From positions 1 to 50,334 of the forward strand of contig CAZDDI010000028.1 of the NCBI GenBank assembly GCA_964504195.1: 50,334 bases of DNA, written 5' to 3'. Shown here piece by piece: positions 15,408-23,830 of this stretch (its first letter is position 1; every line of letters begins with the position of its first letter). Under the pieces are notes generated by a model. The model was not told the DNA's origin, searched no databases, and worked only from the letters and a program-made list of their open reading frames with translations. The position numbers and the translations under genes were made by a program. The DNA comes from CAZDDI01 sp964504195. GTDB lineage: Bacteria > Chloroflexota > Anaerolineae > B4-G1 > SLSP01.

Positions 15408-16582
15408 CAGGCCTCCTGGACGGGGAGCAAGCGATGCAAGGCCGCCGTCATCACCGCCACGCTGAGTGGCAATGCCTGCTCGTCGAAATTGAAGGCGGGG
15501 TTGTGGTGGGCGACCTTGGGTGTGCCCGGTTGGTGTGCGCCGACAAAGAAATAGCAGCCGGGGATTTCACGCAGGAAGAAGGCGGCGTCCTCGCTGCCCA
15601 TCGTGCGCCACTCCGGGGACAGTGCTTCCGTGCCGAGCAAGGTGTGCGCCGTTTCGCGCACTAGTGCTGTCACCTGTGAATCATTGATGACGGCGGGGCA
15701 CAGTGCTTTGACTGAGAGTGTGGCGGTGGTTCCCATCACGTGCGCGGTGCCCTCGATGATCTCACGCACGCGGCGTAACACAGTCTCGCGCACTTCGGGC
15801 AAATAGGTACGGATAGTGCCGCGCAAGAGCGCGTCATCGGGGATGACGTTGAAGGTGTTGCCGCTGCGGAACTGGCCGACCGTCACAACCGCGGTATCTT
15901 GCGCGCCGACGTTGCGGCTGACCACGGTTTGCAGTGCCATGACGATGGCTGCCCCCGCTACAATCGGATCAATGGCGTGTTCAGGCACAGCGGCGTGCCC
16001 GCCTCGCCCTGTAATTTTGGCCTCCCATGACTCCGCGGCGGCCATGACCGGGCCGGGCGTGATGGCTACCTTGCCGATTTCCAGTTCGCTCCATAGATGC
16101 ACGGCCAGCACTTTCTCTGGGCGGGGGTTCTCCAATACGCCTGCGTGTACCATAATCTCTGCGCCGTTGAAGCCTTCCTCGCCGGGTTGGAACACGATCT
16201 TGAGCGTGCCTTGCCACTGCGCGCGCGACGCGACCATCAGCTGCGCTACACCTAGCCCGATGGCGACATGTCCATCGTGGCCGCAGGCATGCATCATGCC
16301 GGGGATGGTGGAAGCGTAGGGGATATCGTTCTCTTCCTGAATCGGCAGCGCGTCCATATCGAAGCGTGCCATGATGACCGGGCCAGGGCCATTTTCCAAC
16401 AGGCCTACCACACCAGTATGGGCGATGCCCTCTTGCACGGTGTAGCCCCCATCGCGCAATGCAGCCGCCACAATGCCGGCGGTGCGATGCTCTTGCAGTC
16501 CCAGCTCCGGGTGCTGGTGAAAATCGCGGCGCCAGGCCACGAGGGTATCAAACAGTGCGTGAGCAGATTCTAAAATATCCAT
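15407..16582 (-). CDS. M20D amidohydrolase (N-acyl-amino-acid/hippurate hydrolase type)
   Basis: Metal-dependent amidase of the M20D/AMA family that removes acyl groups from N-acyl amino acids or hippurate-like substrates; the exact substrate is not predictable. Metal ligands are seen in MMHACGHDGHVAIG (Cys100, His102), QPGEEGFNGA, AVHLWSE and the C-terminal VAHHNPAFNFDE. The opening DFHQHPELGLQEHRTA is the family signature. Length of 391 is typical. No signal peptide. AAGGA precedes ATG. A promoter lies at 16730-16757 and the S51-like gene is coupled downstream. Confidence 0.92.
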   Translation of the reverse strand: MDILESAHALFDTLVAWRRDFHQHPELGLQEHRTAGIVAAALRDGGYTVQEGIAHTGVVGLLENGPGPVIMARFDMDALPIQEENDIPYASTIPGMMHACGHDGHVAIGLGVAQLMVASRAQWQGTLKIVFQPGEEGFNGAEIMVHAGVLENPRPEKVLAVHLWSELEIGKVAITPGPVMAAAESWEAKITGRGGHAAVPEHAIDPIVAGAAIVMALQTVVSRNVGAQDTAVVTVGQFRSGNTFNVIPDDALLRGTIRTYLPEVRETVLRRVREIIEGTAHVMGTTATLSVKALCPAVINDSQVTALVRETAHTLLGTEALSPEWRTMGSEDAAFFLREIPGCYFFVGAHQPGTPKVAHHNPAFNFDEQALPLSVAVMTAALHRLLPVQEA

Positions 16583-16729
16583 GAAAAAGGTCCTTGTTCA
16601 TGCTGATAGCATTCTGGGCGTAAACCACGGACGATAGGTCACGATTTTGCACCTCAAAAGTAGTCGGTGGTCGGTTGTCTGTGGTCAAAGCAGCGTGTAA
16701 ACCCACCCATTGATTTGTGTTCGTTCCTC

Positions 16730-16757
16730 ATTGTAGCATATCCACAACGGGATGCAA
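16730..16757 (-). promoter_or_regulatory. promoter of the M20D/S51 operon
   Basis: On the minus strand TTGCAT (16752-16757) and TACAAT (16730-16735) are 16 bp apart, and TGC immediately before the -10 gives an extended -10. The 5' UTR would be about 140 bases. Bases 16583-16729 otherwise hold only short repeat-like text. Confidence 0.6.
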
Positions 16758-16798
16758 CGGGCTTTCTGGCTATGTTTGTGGGGAGCTTGGTCATATAA

Positions 16799-16840
16799 AC
16801 TCAGGCGACAGAGGCTTTTGGGGTTCTCTATCGCCTGAGT
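16799..16840 (-). terminator. hairpin downstream of the M32 gene
   Basis: ACTCAGGCGA (16799-16808) and TCGCCTGAGT (16831-16840) are perfect 10-bp arms, with an inner CAGAG/CTCTA helix. On the minus strand TTTATAT follows, which would suit termination of M32 transcription. It shares CTCAGGC with the neighbouring repeats, so it may also be a repeat relic. Confidence 0.45.
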
Positions 16841-16854
16841 TGGCCTTTGGCAAA

Positions 16855-16983
16855 CTCAGGCAGCGAAACCGCGTCCCCTGAGCTTGCCGAAGGGTGCCTG
16901 TCGAAGGGGATGTGCTGCTCGCAAAGATTGGCCTTCGACAGGCTCAGGCAGCGAAACCGCGTCCCCTGAGCTTGCCGAAGGGT
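16855..16983. repeat. 41-bp direct repeat with CTTCGACAGGCTCAGG-type units
   Basis: CTCAGGCAGCGAAACCGCGT continuing through CCCCTGAGCTTGCCGAAGGGT occurs at 16855-16895 and again at 16943-16983 (88-bp period). Between them are GCCTGTCGAAGGGG and CCTTCGACAGGCTCAGG (16932-16948). The same element recurs at 7744, 41872 and 50002. Confidence 0.85.
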
Positions 16984-17003
16984 ACTTGCCGAGCAGGATT
17001 GTG

Positions 17004-18509
17004 TTAGAGCTCGTAGACTTTGGTATACTTGGCATGCATATAATCAAGCAAGGGTTGCGCGCGTATTTCTTCGCCCAGCTCGCGTTGCAGCAGTTCTGGC
17101 GCGGTGAATTTGCTACCATGCTTATGGATATGCTCGCGCATCCAGGTGAGCAAGGGCAGGAACTCGCCCCGTGCAAAGCCTACTTCCAGGTCGGGGAGGT
17201 CGGCTTTCATTTTGTTGTAGAGCTGCGCGGCGATGATGTTGCCCAACGTATAGGTGGGGAAGTAGCCGATGGTACCATACGACCAGTGAATGTCTTGCAG
17301 ACAGCCCTCGGTGTCGGAGGGGGGAGTGATGCCCAGGTACTCCTCGTACTTGGCGCTCCAGGCGGCGGGCACATCTGTTACCTTGAGATCGCCCTTCACC
17401 AGAGATTGTTCCAACTCGAAACGCACGAAGATATGCAGGTTGTACGTCACTTCGTCGGCCTCGACGCGGATGAGGCTCGGCTTCACTTTGTTGACGGCGC
17501 GGTACGCCTGTTCCAAATCCACCCCCGTGAGATTTTCCGGGAAGAAAGCGCGCATGATGGGCAGGAGGTATTGCCAGAAGGCGCGACTGCGGCCCAGCAT
17601 ATTTTCCCACAGGCGCGATTGCGATTCGTGCAGGCCCAGGGTTGCGCCGCCACTGAGCGGGGTGCGGTCGAAGCGCTCTGGGATGCCCTGCTCGTACAGT
17701 GCGTGACCGCCCTCGTGGACGCTGCTGAAGATGGCCGAGAGGGGGTGATTTTTTTGGATGCGGGTGGTGACGCGCACATCGTTGCAGGAGAAGTTGGTGG
17801 TGAAGGGGTGGGGTGCTCTATCCTGCCGCCCCCGGTTGAAGTCGTAGCCGATGTCGCGCAGCAGCGCCAGCGTCACATCCCACTGCTTACCCTCGTTATA
17901 ATCGGTGTGGAAGAAGCTATCATCTACCGGTTTGCCGCGCTCGGCAATGTCTCGAATCAACGGCACCAGCCCAGTCTTGAGGTCATCGAACAGGTGCGTG
18001 ACCTGGGCCGTGGTGATCCCTGGCTCGAACCGATCCAATAGCGCATCGTAGGGATGCTCCGCGTAGCCCAAAATCTCGGCGATACGGATGTTGAGGTCTA
18101 CGATTTTTTGCAGGTAGGGGGCGAAGAGCGGGTAGTTGTTCTCTTCCCGTGCCTGGCGCCAGGCTCCGAACGCTTGCGTGGTAACGCGCGACATTTCTGC
18201 AACCAGTTCGGTGGGGATTTTGGTCTGTTTGTCGTAATTGCGTCGCGCTACACGTACCAGGCTGGCTTCATCGTCATTGTAATCCAGTCCGGTGACTTCG
18301 GTCTCTGCGGCTTCCAGCAGTGTACCGGTCTCCTCAGCGGTGATAATCTCATGTGCTATGGTGGAGAGCGTTGTGACCTGCTCCCCGCGTGCTTCTGCGC
18401 CACCCGGCGGCATATTCACCTGTTGATCCCAGCCTAAAACGCCGGCAGCAAGATTCAAATTTGCGGCTTGAGCGAGACGTGCTTTGAGTTGTTTCACTTT
18501 TTCAGACAT
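17004..18509 (-). CDS. M32 (carboxypeptidase Taq-type) metallocarboxypeptidase
   Basis: Zinc carboxypeptidase of family M32, releasing C-terminal amino acids in the cytoplasm. The HExxH motif is SSVHEGGHALYEQG (His265, Glu266, His269), with LHESQSRLWENMLGRS following as the third-ligand region. DRAPHPFTT and the C-terminal IGYFPTYTLGNIIAAQLY are M32 signatures. The 501-residue length is typical. ATG 18509 has AAAGGAG six bases upstream and its own promoter at 18573-18600. The short-chain dehydrogenase gene upstream is on the same strand, 103 bases away. Confidence 0.95.
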   Translation of the reverse strand: MSEKVKQLKARLAQAANLNLAAGVLGWDQQVNMPPGGAEARGEQVTTLSTIAHEIITAEETGTLLEAAETEVTGLDYNDDEASLVRVARRNYDKQTKIPTELVAEMSRVTTQAFGAWRQAREENNYPLFAPYLQKIVDLNIRIAEILGYAEHPYDALLDRFEPGITTAQVTHLFDDLKTGLVPLIRDIAERGKPVDDSFFHTDYNEGKQWDVTLALLRDIGYDFNRGRQDRAPHPFTTNFSCNDVRVTTRIQKNHPLSAIFSSVHEGGHALYEQGIPERFDRTPLSGGATLGLHESQSRLWENMLGRSRAFWQYLLPIMRAFFPENLTGVDLEQAYRAVNKVKPSLIRVEADEVTYNLHIFVRFELEQSLVKGDLKVTDVPAAWSAKYEEYLGITPPSDTEGCLQDIHWSYGTIGYFPTYTLGNIIAAQLYNKMKADLPDLEVGFARGEFLPLLTWMREHIHKHGSKFTAPELLQRELGEEIRAQPLLDYMHAKYTKVYEL

Positions 18510-18572
18510 CTATGACTCCTTTGTGTGTTTGTGAAATGTGAATCTGCGCGCATCACTGATTGTATCTTCTGT

Positions 18573-18600
18573 ATTGTAGCCCCAATTCGACAGACGACAA
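18573..18600 (-). promoter_or_regulatory. promoter of the M32 gene
   Basis: On the minus strand TTGTCG (18595-18600), a 16-bp spacer and TACAAT (18573-18578). A second TACAAT lies 14 bases further downstream. Confidence 0.55.
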
Positions 18601-18612
18601 CCTGCGTTATCT

Positions 18613-19410
18613 TTACCGCGCCAGAAATTCCATAACCTTGCGCAATGTGTTGTACAGCCCGCGATCCATCGGCCATTCCAGCAGCAGGTTGAGCCAGCGC
18701 CCGACCCCCAGATACCCCGGCACATAGAGTCGCTTGCGCCGTTTATCCAACGCGCGCCAGACAGCGCGCGCGACGGCCACCGTTGGCGTCCCATGCTGTT
18801 TGGATTTTTCCTCCGACCAGTTGTAGGCCACCGCGCCGAACTCGCTGACGACCGGGCCAGGGTTGACCATTGCCATACACACGCCCGTGCCGCGTAAATT
18901 GCGGTACAGCCCCTCAGTAAACGCATGGACGAACGACTTGGTGGCGCAGTAGAGCGCGAGGTCGGAGGTGGGGGTATCGCCCGCAATTGAGCCGATGTTG
19001 ACGATCCAACCCTCGCGGCGGGCCAGCATGTCCGGTAATACGAGCCGTGTGAGGTGCGTCAACGCGGCGATGTTTACATCCAAGAGCGTCTCGGCGGTCT
19101 CCCAGGGCATCGCGGCAAAATCGCCGCCCCAACCCAGTCCGGCGTTGTTGATGAGGACCTCCACCGGCCCCCATTGCTCACGGATGGCGGCGAGCACCCC
19201 CTCGCGCGCGGTGGCGTCGCGTAAATCTGCCGGGAGCGCGAGCGCGGTACCGCCAGCAGCGGTGATGCACTCCGCCAGTTCCGCCAGCCGGTCGGCGCGG
19301 CGCGCGGTCAACGCCACACGTAACCCCCGTGCCGCCAGATATTCCGCCGTCACCCAGCCAATGCCGCTGCTGGCTCCGGTCACCAGAGCAATTTTGTTGT
19401 TCCAGTTCAT
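18613..19410 (-). CDS. short-chain dehydrogenase/reductase (classical SDR)
   Basis: NAD(P)H-dependent oxidoreductase of the classical SDR family; the substrate is unknown. Cofactor motif VTGASSGIGWVTAEYL is at residues 9-24, with NNAG near 90, the catalytic Ser in IGSIAGDTPTSD, and YCATK giving the Tyr-x3-Lys pair. An Arg-rich stretch (TARRADRL) after strand 2 suggests NADP(H). The 265-residue length and C-terminal hydrophobic patch resemble the DltE/YqjQ-like branch. The start is preceded by AAGGAA. It is divergent from the nuclease-dnaB operon. Confidence 0.92.
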   Translation of the reverse strand: MNWNNKIALVTGASSGIGWVTAEYLAARGLRVALTARRADRLAELAECITAAGGTALALPADLRDATAREGVLAAIREQWGPVEVLINNAGLGWGGDFAAMPWETAETLLDVNIAALTHLTRLVLPDMLARREGWIVNIGSIAGDTPTSDLALYCATKSFVHAFTEGLYRNLRGTGVCMAMVNPGPVVSEFGAVAYNWSEEKSKQHGTPTVAVARAVWRALDKRRKRLYVPGYLGVGRWLNLLLEWPMDRGLYNTLRKVMEFLAR

Positions 19411-19450
19411 GGTGTAGTTCCTTGTGTACGTTGATTATGCAATAAATTCT

Positions 19451-19520
19451 TTTAACCGCCAAAAACGCCAAGAAAATCTTAAAAAACCTCTGCGAACACC
19501 ACATTCTTTGCGGTGAAATC
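19451..19520. repeat. ACCGCAAA/TTTGCGGT intergenic palindrome (degenerate copy)
   Basis: AACCGCCAAAAACGCC near the left and TTTGCGGTGAAATC at the right resemble the clean copy at 33196-33270. A TACGCATTACGCATCACGCAGTAT repeat follows at 19587-19610. This fills most of the 285-base divergent gap. Confidence 0.55.
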
Positions 19521-19633
19521 TCCTTCTGTTTAAAAAGCGCATAAATCCTGTAAGTTGTTGGGTGAAACGTGAAATATGCTCCGGTTACGCATTACGCATC
19601 ACGCAGTATACCCGCATTTGTCCCAACCGGCAA

Positions 19634-19660
19634 TTGACATCGTCCTGAGACAAGTATAAT
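19634..19660 (+). promoter_or_regulatory. promoter of the nuclease-dnaB-dnaD-loader operon
   Basis: Consensus TTGACA (19634-19639) and consensus TATAAT (19655-19660) are separated by 15 bp, slightly short. The start codon of the first gene is 35 bases downstream. Confidence 0.55.
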
Positions 19661-19695
19661 GATGAGCAACCCGCACACGCGGTCAGGAGGTCCCC

Positions 19696-20211
19696 ATGAT
19701 TCAAGTATCCGTCGAAACCATTCAAATCAGCCTGGTCTCCCAGAGTCGGCTGGTAGTGTTGAAGGAGCGCGGCGCAGAACGCTACCTGCCGATATGGATT
19801 GGCGCTTATGAGGCCGACGCCATCGCTATCTGCTTGCAGGGTATTCGTATCCCCCGCCCGCAAACGCACGACCTGTTGATTCAGGTGCTGGAATCTCTGG
19901 GAGCGCAGTTGCGGCACGTTCTGATTAACGATCTGAGCGAAGAGACGTTCTACGCCCGCCTGGTGTTGAGTGTGCGCGGCGCGCCGTTGGAGATTGACGC
20001 GCGTCCCAGTGATGCGATTGCTCTGGCGGTACGCTCTGATGCACCTATTTTTGTCACGCCGGAAGTGATGGAATCTGCCGGTATCGAACCAGAAGCCAAT
20101 CTGCTCCTCGGCGAATCGGTGCTGCCGGCGGACGAGCCGGAAGCCGACCTGGGCGTTTTCCGCGATTTTCTCAACACGTTGAACCTTGACGATCTGGAAC
20201 CCAATGATTAG
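19696..20211 (+). CDS. bifunctional nuclease (BFN/DUF151) family protein
   Basis: Small cytoplasmic protein of the BFN/DUF151 family. Plant members show DNase and RNase activity; the bacterial role is not established. The family core is clear: LPIWIGAYEADAIAICLQG (about 31-49), then PQTHDLLIQVLESLG, and DARPSDAIALAVRSDAPIFV (about 100-119). An acidic tail follows. At 171 residues it is of usual length. ATG 19696 is preceded by AGGAGG. It starts an operon with dnaB six bases downstream, which suggests a DNA-related function. Confidence 0.9.
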   Translation: MIQVSVETIQISLVSQSRLVVLKERGAERYLPIWIGAYEADAIAICLQGIRIPRPQTHDLLIQVLESLGAQLRHVLINDLSEETFYARLVLSVRGAPLEIDARPSDAIALAVRSDAPIFVTPEVMESAGIEPEANLLLGESVLPADEPEADLGVFRDFLNTLNLDDLEPND

Positions 20212-20217
20212 CACATC

Positions 20218-21582
20218 ATGACGACCGCGCAAAAAACCGTTCCCCAAAATATCGAAGCCGAAGAGGCTGTGCTGGGTGCGCTGCTCATTGACCCCGAAGG
20301 CATCTTTCGCGTTTTACCCTTCCTCAAAACCGAAGACTTCTATCTGCAAAAGCACCGCTGGATTTACGCGGCCATCGTTGCATTGCACGAGCGTCGCGAG
20401 CCATTGGATCTGCTGACGCTGCCGAAAGAGCTGGAGCAGCGTGAGCAATTAGAATCTGTGGGCGGCGTCGCCTATATCTCGCAGCTGAGCTACACCGTTC
20501 CCTCTGCCATCAATATCGAAGCGTATGCGCGCATGGTGGAGCATACCGCCGTGCGCCGCCGCTTACTCGATGCCGCCGGTGAAATCTCGCAGCTGGCTTA
20601 CGATGAAGAGCAGCCCGTGGATCAGGTGGTGGATGGGTCGGAAAAAGCCCTGTTCGCCGTCTCGCAGCATCGCGCCGCCCGCGATATGCAGCCCATCCAA
20701 GAGGTGGTGCGCGATTACTACGACCGGGTGGAATACCTCTACGCCCATCGCGGCGAGCCGATGGGCGTGCCTACCGGGTTCAAGGATCTCGACAAGCTGC
20801 TGGGCGGCTTCCAACGCTCCGACCTGCTCATCCTCGCGGCGCGGCCCGGTGTGGGCAAGACCTCGCTCATGCTGACCTTCGCGCTCAAGGCGGCGCAGAA
20901 GGGCAAGCGCATGGCGATCTTCAGCCTGGAAATGTCGGCGGAGCAGATCGCGCAGCGCATGGTGGCCGCGTTGAGCCAGATTGACGCGCAGCGCCTGCGC
21001 CTGGGCGAGCTCCACGATGAAGAGTGGCCGCGTTTTACCGACGCCATCGGCCTGCTCTCGGAGATGCCCATCTTCATTGATGATACCCCCTCTATCACGG
21101 CAATGCAATTACGCACCAAATGCCGCCGCCTCTCTGCCGAGCACGGGCTGGATATGGTGATGGTGGACTATTTGCAACTCATGTCCGGTGAGTCGCGCTC
21201 CGAGAACCGCGTGCAAGAAGTCTCCTACCTCTCGCGCTCCCTCAAAGGGCTGGCGCGCGAGCTGGATGTGCCGCTCCTCACCGCCTCCCAGCTCTCCCGC
21301 GCCGTCGAGCAGCGCACCGACAAAACGCCGGTGCTGTCGGACTTGCGCGAGTCGGGGTCAATTGAACAAGACGCGGACGTGGTGATGTTCATCTACCGCG
21401 ATGAGCTGTATCACGCGGAAACGCAAAATCGCAGTCTGGCCGATATTATCGTTGCCAAGCATCGCAGCGGGCCGGTGGGGAAGATACAGTTGTTCTTCGA
21501 TAAGCGACTCACGCAATTCCGCGATGCGACCACGCAGCTGCCGCCGGAGGATTATACCGGCGCGGTGGGTGAACCGCTATGA
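20218..21582 (+). CDS. dnaB: replicative DNA helicase
   Basis: Hexameric 5'-3' helicase of the replication fork. The N-terminal DnaB domain (NIEAEEAVLGALLID, about 11-115) is followed by a linker and the RecA-like motor domain. Walker A is ARPGVGKTS (208-216), Walker B is MVMVDYLQLM, and the KHRSGPVGKIQLFFD segment carries the arginine finger region. 454 residues, the standard size, with no intein. The start follows the nuclease gene by six bases with no strong ribosome site, suggesting coupling, and the stop overlaps dnaD (ATGA). Confidence 0.97.
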   Translation: MTTAQKTVPQNIEAEEAVLGALLIDPEGIFRVLPFLKTEDFYLQKHRWIYAAIVALHERREPLDLLTLPKELEQREQLESVGGVAYISQLSYTVPSAINIEAYARMVEHTAVRRRLLDAAGEISQLAYDEEQPVDQVVDGSEKALFAVSQHRAARDMQPIQEVVRDYYDRVEYLYAHRGEPMGVPTGFKDLDKLLGGFQRSDLLILAARPGVGKTSLMLTFALKAAQKGKRMAIFSLEMSAEQIAQRMVAALSQIDAQRLRLGELHDEEWPRFTDAIGLLSEMPIFIDDTPSITAMQLRTKCRRLSAEHGLDMVMVDYLQLMSGESRSENRVQEVSYLSRSLKGLARELDVPLLTASQLSRAVEQRTDKTPVLSDLRESGSIEQDADVVMFIYRDELYHAETQNRSLADIIVAKHRSGPVGKIQLFFDKRLTQFRDATTQLPPEDYTGAVGEPL

Positions 21583-22271
21583 GCGCGCCCACACGCTATT
21601 TCTCCGGCTTCGCCGAGGGCGCGGCAACGACGGTATGCCTTCCCGATCAATTTTTTGTGGAACTGGTGCCTTACATTGACGATGCAGACGAGCTGCGTAT
21701 CACGCTGCTGGTGCTGCGGCAGCTGGCGCAACAGCGCGCCACGCACGCGCCCTGGGTGACGCCCGTCGAGCTGCTGGCCGAGCCGGCCGTGCGGGCTGCG
21801 CTGGGCGGCGCGGACGCGGCGGGCCTGGATCGTCTACTAGAGCAAACGGTGCAACGCGGGACGCTGCTCAGCTGCGATTGGGAACGCGCCGACGGGCAAT
21901 GGGAAGCGCGCTACTTCGCCAATAGCCCGCGCGGACGGGCAGCGGTGGCGGCGCTGGCGGCGGGCGAATCGCTCGCGCGCGCGCCGGAGCCGGCCCCGGT
22001 CAACATCTTCGCGCTCTACGAGCAGAACATCGGCGCGCTCTCGCCGCTGCTGAGCGAGGAGCTGCGCGAGGCGGAGACAACCTACCCGGCGGCGTGGATC
22101 GAGGACGCTTTCCGCGAGGCGGTGCGGCTCAACAAGCGCAGCTGGAAATACATTCGCGCCATTTTGGAACGGTGGCAAACTGAGGGTAGAGATGAAAACC
22201 ATGGACGAGATCGCCGCGCGCCTGACTGGCGCGAAATCGAAGGGGATTATGCCCACCTCATCCAGCACTGA
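21579..22271 (+). CDS. dnaD: DnaD-domain primosomal protein
   Basis: Likely primosome protein acting with DnaB and the loader at replication restart or initiation. The N-terminal half (1-125) is a probable winged-helix region. The C-terminal half holds the DnaD/DnaB2 domain: NIFALYEQNIGALSPLL (about 142-158) to KRSWKYIRAILERW. The family ends with a YIxxIL(xx)W-type motif, present here. The start overlaps dnaB by four bases and the end overlaps the loader gene by 80 bases, so all three are tightly coupled. In Firmicutes DnaD, DnaB and DnaI form such a system; assigning the same role here is inference. Confidence 0.85.
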   Translation: MSAPTRYFSGFAEGAATTVCLPDQFFVELVPYIDDADELRITLLVLRQLAQQRATHAPWVTPVELLAEPAVRAALGGADAAGLDRLLEQTVQRGTLLSCDWERADGQWEARYFANSPRGRAAVAALAAGESLARAPEPAPVNIFALYEQNIGALSPLLSEELREAETTYPAAWIEDAFREAVRLNKRSWKYIRAILERWQTEGRDENHGRDRRAPDWREIEGDYAHLIQH

Positions 22272-23616
22272 CGCCGGGCTGCCGCTCGGCGATCCGGTGG
22301 GCGACCCGACGTGCCCGATGTGCCGGGGACTGGGCTATGTGGGCGTGGATGTGCCGGTGGGCCACCCGCATTTTGGGCGGCTGTTCCCCTGCGCCTGCCG
22401 CACCGAGGAGCTGATGCAGGAGCGCAGCGAATCGCTGCAACGAATCAGCAACATCAAGGCGTTGGAGCGGTACACGTTCGAGACGTTTTATCCTGAAGGC
22501 AAGGGCGATCTCTCGCCGGAGCGCATCAGCAACCTGCGCCAGGTCTACGAGCGGGCGATGGCTTACGCGCAGCGCCCGGACGGCTGGCTGTTGTTGCGCG
22601 GCAGCTATGGCTGCGGAAAAACGCATCTGGCTGCGGCTATCGCCAACGTCGCCGTGCGGCGCGGCATGAGCGTCATCTTCGTCACCGTCCCCGATTTGCT
22701 GGATCATCTGCGCTCGGCCTTCTCGCCGAGCAGCACGGAGACCTACGACGAGCGCTTCGATGAGGTGCGCACCGCGCCACTGCTCATCCTCGACGACCTG
22801 GGCACAGAGAACACGACCCCCTGGGCGCTGGAGAAGCTCTTTCAGATTTTCAACTACCGCTACATGGGGCAGCTGCCGACGGTCATTACCACCAACCACG
22901 ATGTGGAGACGATGGAGCCGCGCCTGCGCTCGCGCCTGGCGGATCTCGATCTGGTGGAGATGCTGACGATTCTGGCCCCGGATTTCCGCCGGGGTGTGGA
23001 TCGGGCGGATTCCGACCTCAACACGCTGCACCTCTACAGCGAGATGACGCTGGAGGCGTTTGATCTGCGGCGCGGGGAGCTGGGCCGCGAGGAGGCCGAG
23101 AATCTGGCGCGGGCGTTGGAGCTGGCGCGCAACTATGCGACGCACCCCGAAGGGCTGCTGGCCTATACCGGCGCCTACGGCAGCGGCAAGACGCATCTGG
23201 CGGCGGGTATCGCCAATGCGCGCGTCAAAGCCGGGCAGCCCGCGCTGTTCGTCGTGGTGCCGGATCTGCTCGATCATCTGCGGGCGGCGTTCAGCCCGCA
23301 GAGCGCGGTCTCGTATGACAAGCGCTTCGATGAGGTGCGCCGCGCGCCATTCCTGGTGCTGGATGACCTGGGCACGGAGAGCGCGACGCCCTGGGCGCAG
23401 GAGAAGCTCTACCAGCTCTTCAACTATCGCTATGTCGCCAAACTGCCTACGGTAGTGACAACCTCTCGTCCGCTGGAAGACCTCGATCCCAAGCTGCGCA
23501 TCCGCCTGTTGGATGTGGCGCGCTGCACGGTTTTCTCCCTGCGCGCCCCGGCGTACCTGGGCGGCATCGCCTCCGAACCAACGCGCAAAACCGGGCGCGG
23601 GGGGCGGAAATCGTGA
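22192..23616 (+). CDS. tandem-ATPase DnaC/DnaI-type helicase loader
   Basis: Replicative-helicase-loader-like AAA+ protein with two ATPase domains in one chain (474 residues; usual loaders have one, about 250-310). A zinc-binding N-terminus CPMCRGLGYV...CAC (Cys41, 44, 67, 69) resembles DnaI. The first AAA+ (about 95-265) has Walker A GSYGCGKTH (137-145), Walker B LLILDDLGTE (197-206), sensor TTN and arginine finger RLRSRLAD. The second (about 285-455) has GAYGSGKTH (327-335), FLVLDDLGTE (387-396), TTS and KLRIRL. The halves share long stretches such as VPDLLDHLR and EVR.AP, so an internal duplication is evident. No frameshift. It probably delivers DnaB to DNA; whether both sites bind ATP is untested. 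GAGGG precedes ATG 22192. Confidence 0.88.
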   Translation: MKTMDEIAARLTGAKSKGIMPTSSSTDAGLPLGDPVGDPTCPMCRGLGYVGVDVPVGHPHFGRLFPCACRTEELMQERSESLQRISNIKALERYTFETFYPEGKGDLSPERISNLRQVYERAMAYAQRPDGWLLLRGSYGCGKTHLAAAIANVAVRRGMSVIFVTVPDLLDHLRSAFSPSSTETYDERFDEVRTAPLLILDDLGTENTTPWALEKLFQIFNYRYMGQLPTVITTNHDVETMEPRLRSRLADLDLVEMLTILAPDFRRGVDRADSDLNTLHLYSEMTLEAFDLRRGELGREEAENLARALELARNYATHPEGLLAYTGAYGSGKTHLAAGIANARVKAGQPALFVVVPDLLDHLRAAFSPQSAVSYDKRFDEVRRAPFLVLDDLGTESATPWAQEKLYQLFNYRYVAKLPTVVTTSRPLEDLDPKLRIRLLDVARCTVFSLRAPAYLGGIASEPTRKTGRGGRKS

Positions 23617-23624
23617 GAATTTAA

Positions 23625-23669
23625 CCGCCCAGACCTGCCAGATTTCTAAAACCTGGCAGGTCTGGGCGG
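23625..23669 (+). terminator. palindrome ending the dnaB operon (AGACCTG family)
   Basis: CCGCCCAGACCTGCCAG (23625-23641) and its exact complement (23653-23669) flank an 11-base loop. There is no T run. The inner AGACCTG.CAG/CTG.CAGGTCT core matches the palindrome at 41278-41310, so this is a repeat that may serve as a transcript end. Confidence 0.6.
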
Positions 23670-23692
23670 CGGGCGCTAGTGACATAACTCCC

Positions 23693-23721
23693 TTGTCAGA
23701 CCTCTCTGGAACTGCTATACT
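23693..23721 (+). promoter_or_regulatory. promoter of the WD40 lipoprotein gene
   Basis: TTGTCA (23693-23698), 17-bp spacer, TATACT (23716-23721). It leaves a leader of about 190 bases. This leader contains a possible short ORF and the inverted pair GCGCGTTTAT/ATAAAACGCGC just before the lipoprotein's ribosome site. Confidence 0.6.
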
Positions 23722-23830
23722 TAGAGTAGCCTCTGCCGGATTCTCCGCTTGAATTGGTTTGATTCGCCCGCGACACAAACATCGTGTCAACTGTAAATCC
23801 CAGGCAATTGCCATGGCTAAAAGGAGGCAA

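Noticed and set aside
16855..16983. CRISPR array
   Set aside because: Only two direct repeats, with repeat-like text between them and no cas genes; no array of short regular repeats anywhere in the window.
23759..23830. N-terminal extension of the short Cys-rich frame
   Set aside because: The upstream ATG has no ribosome site; only the ATG at 23831 follows AAGGAGG.
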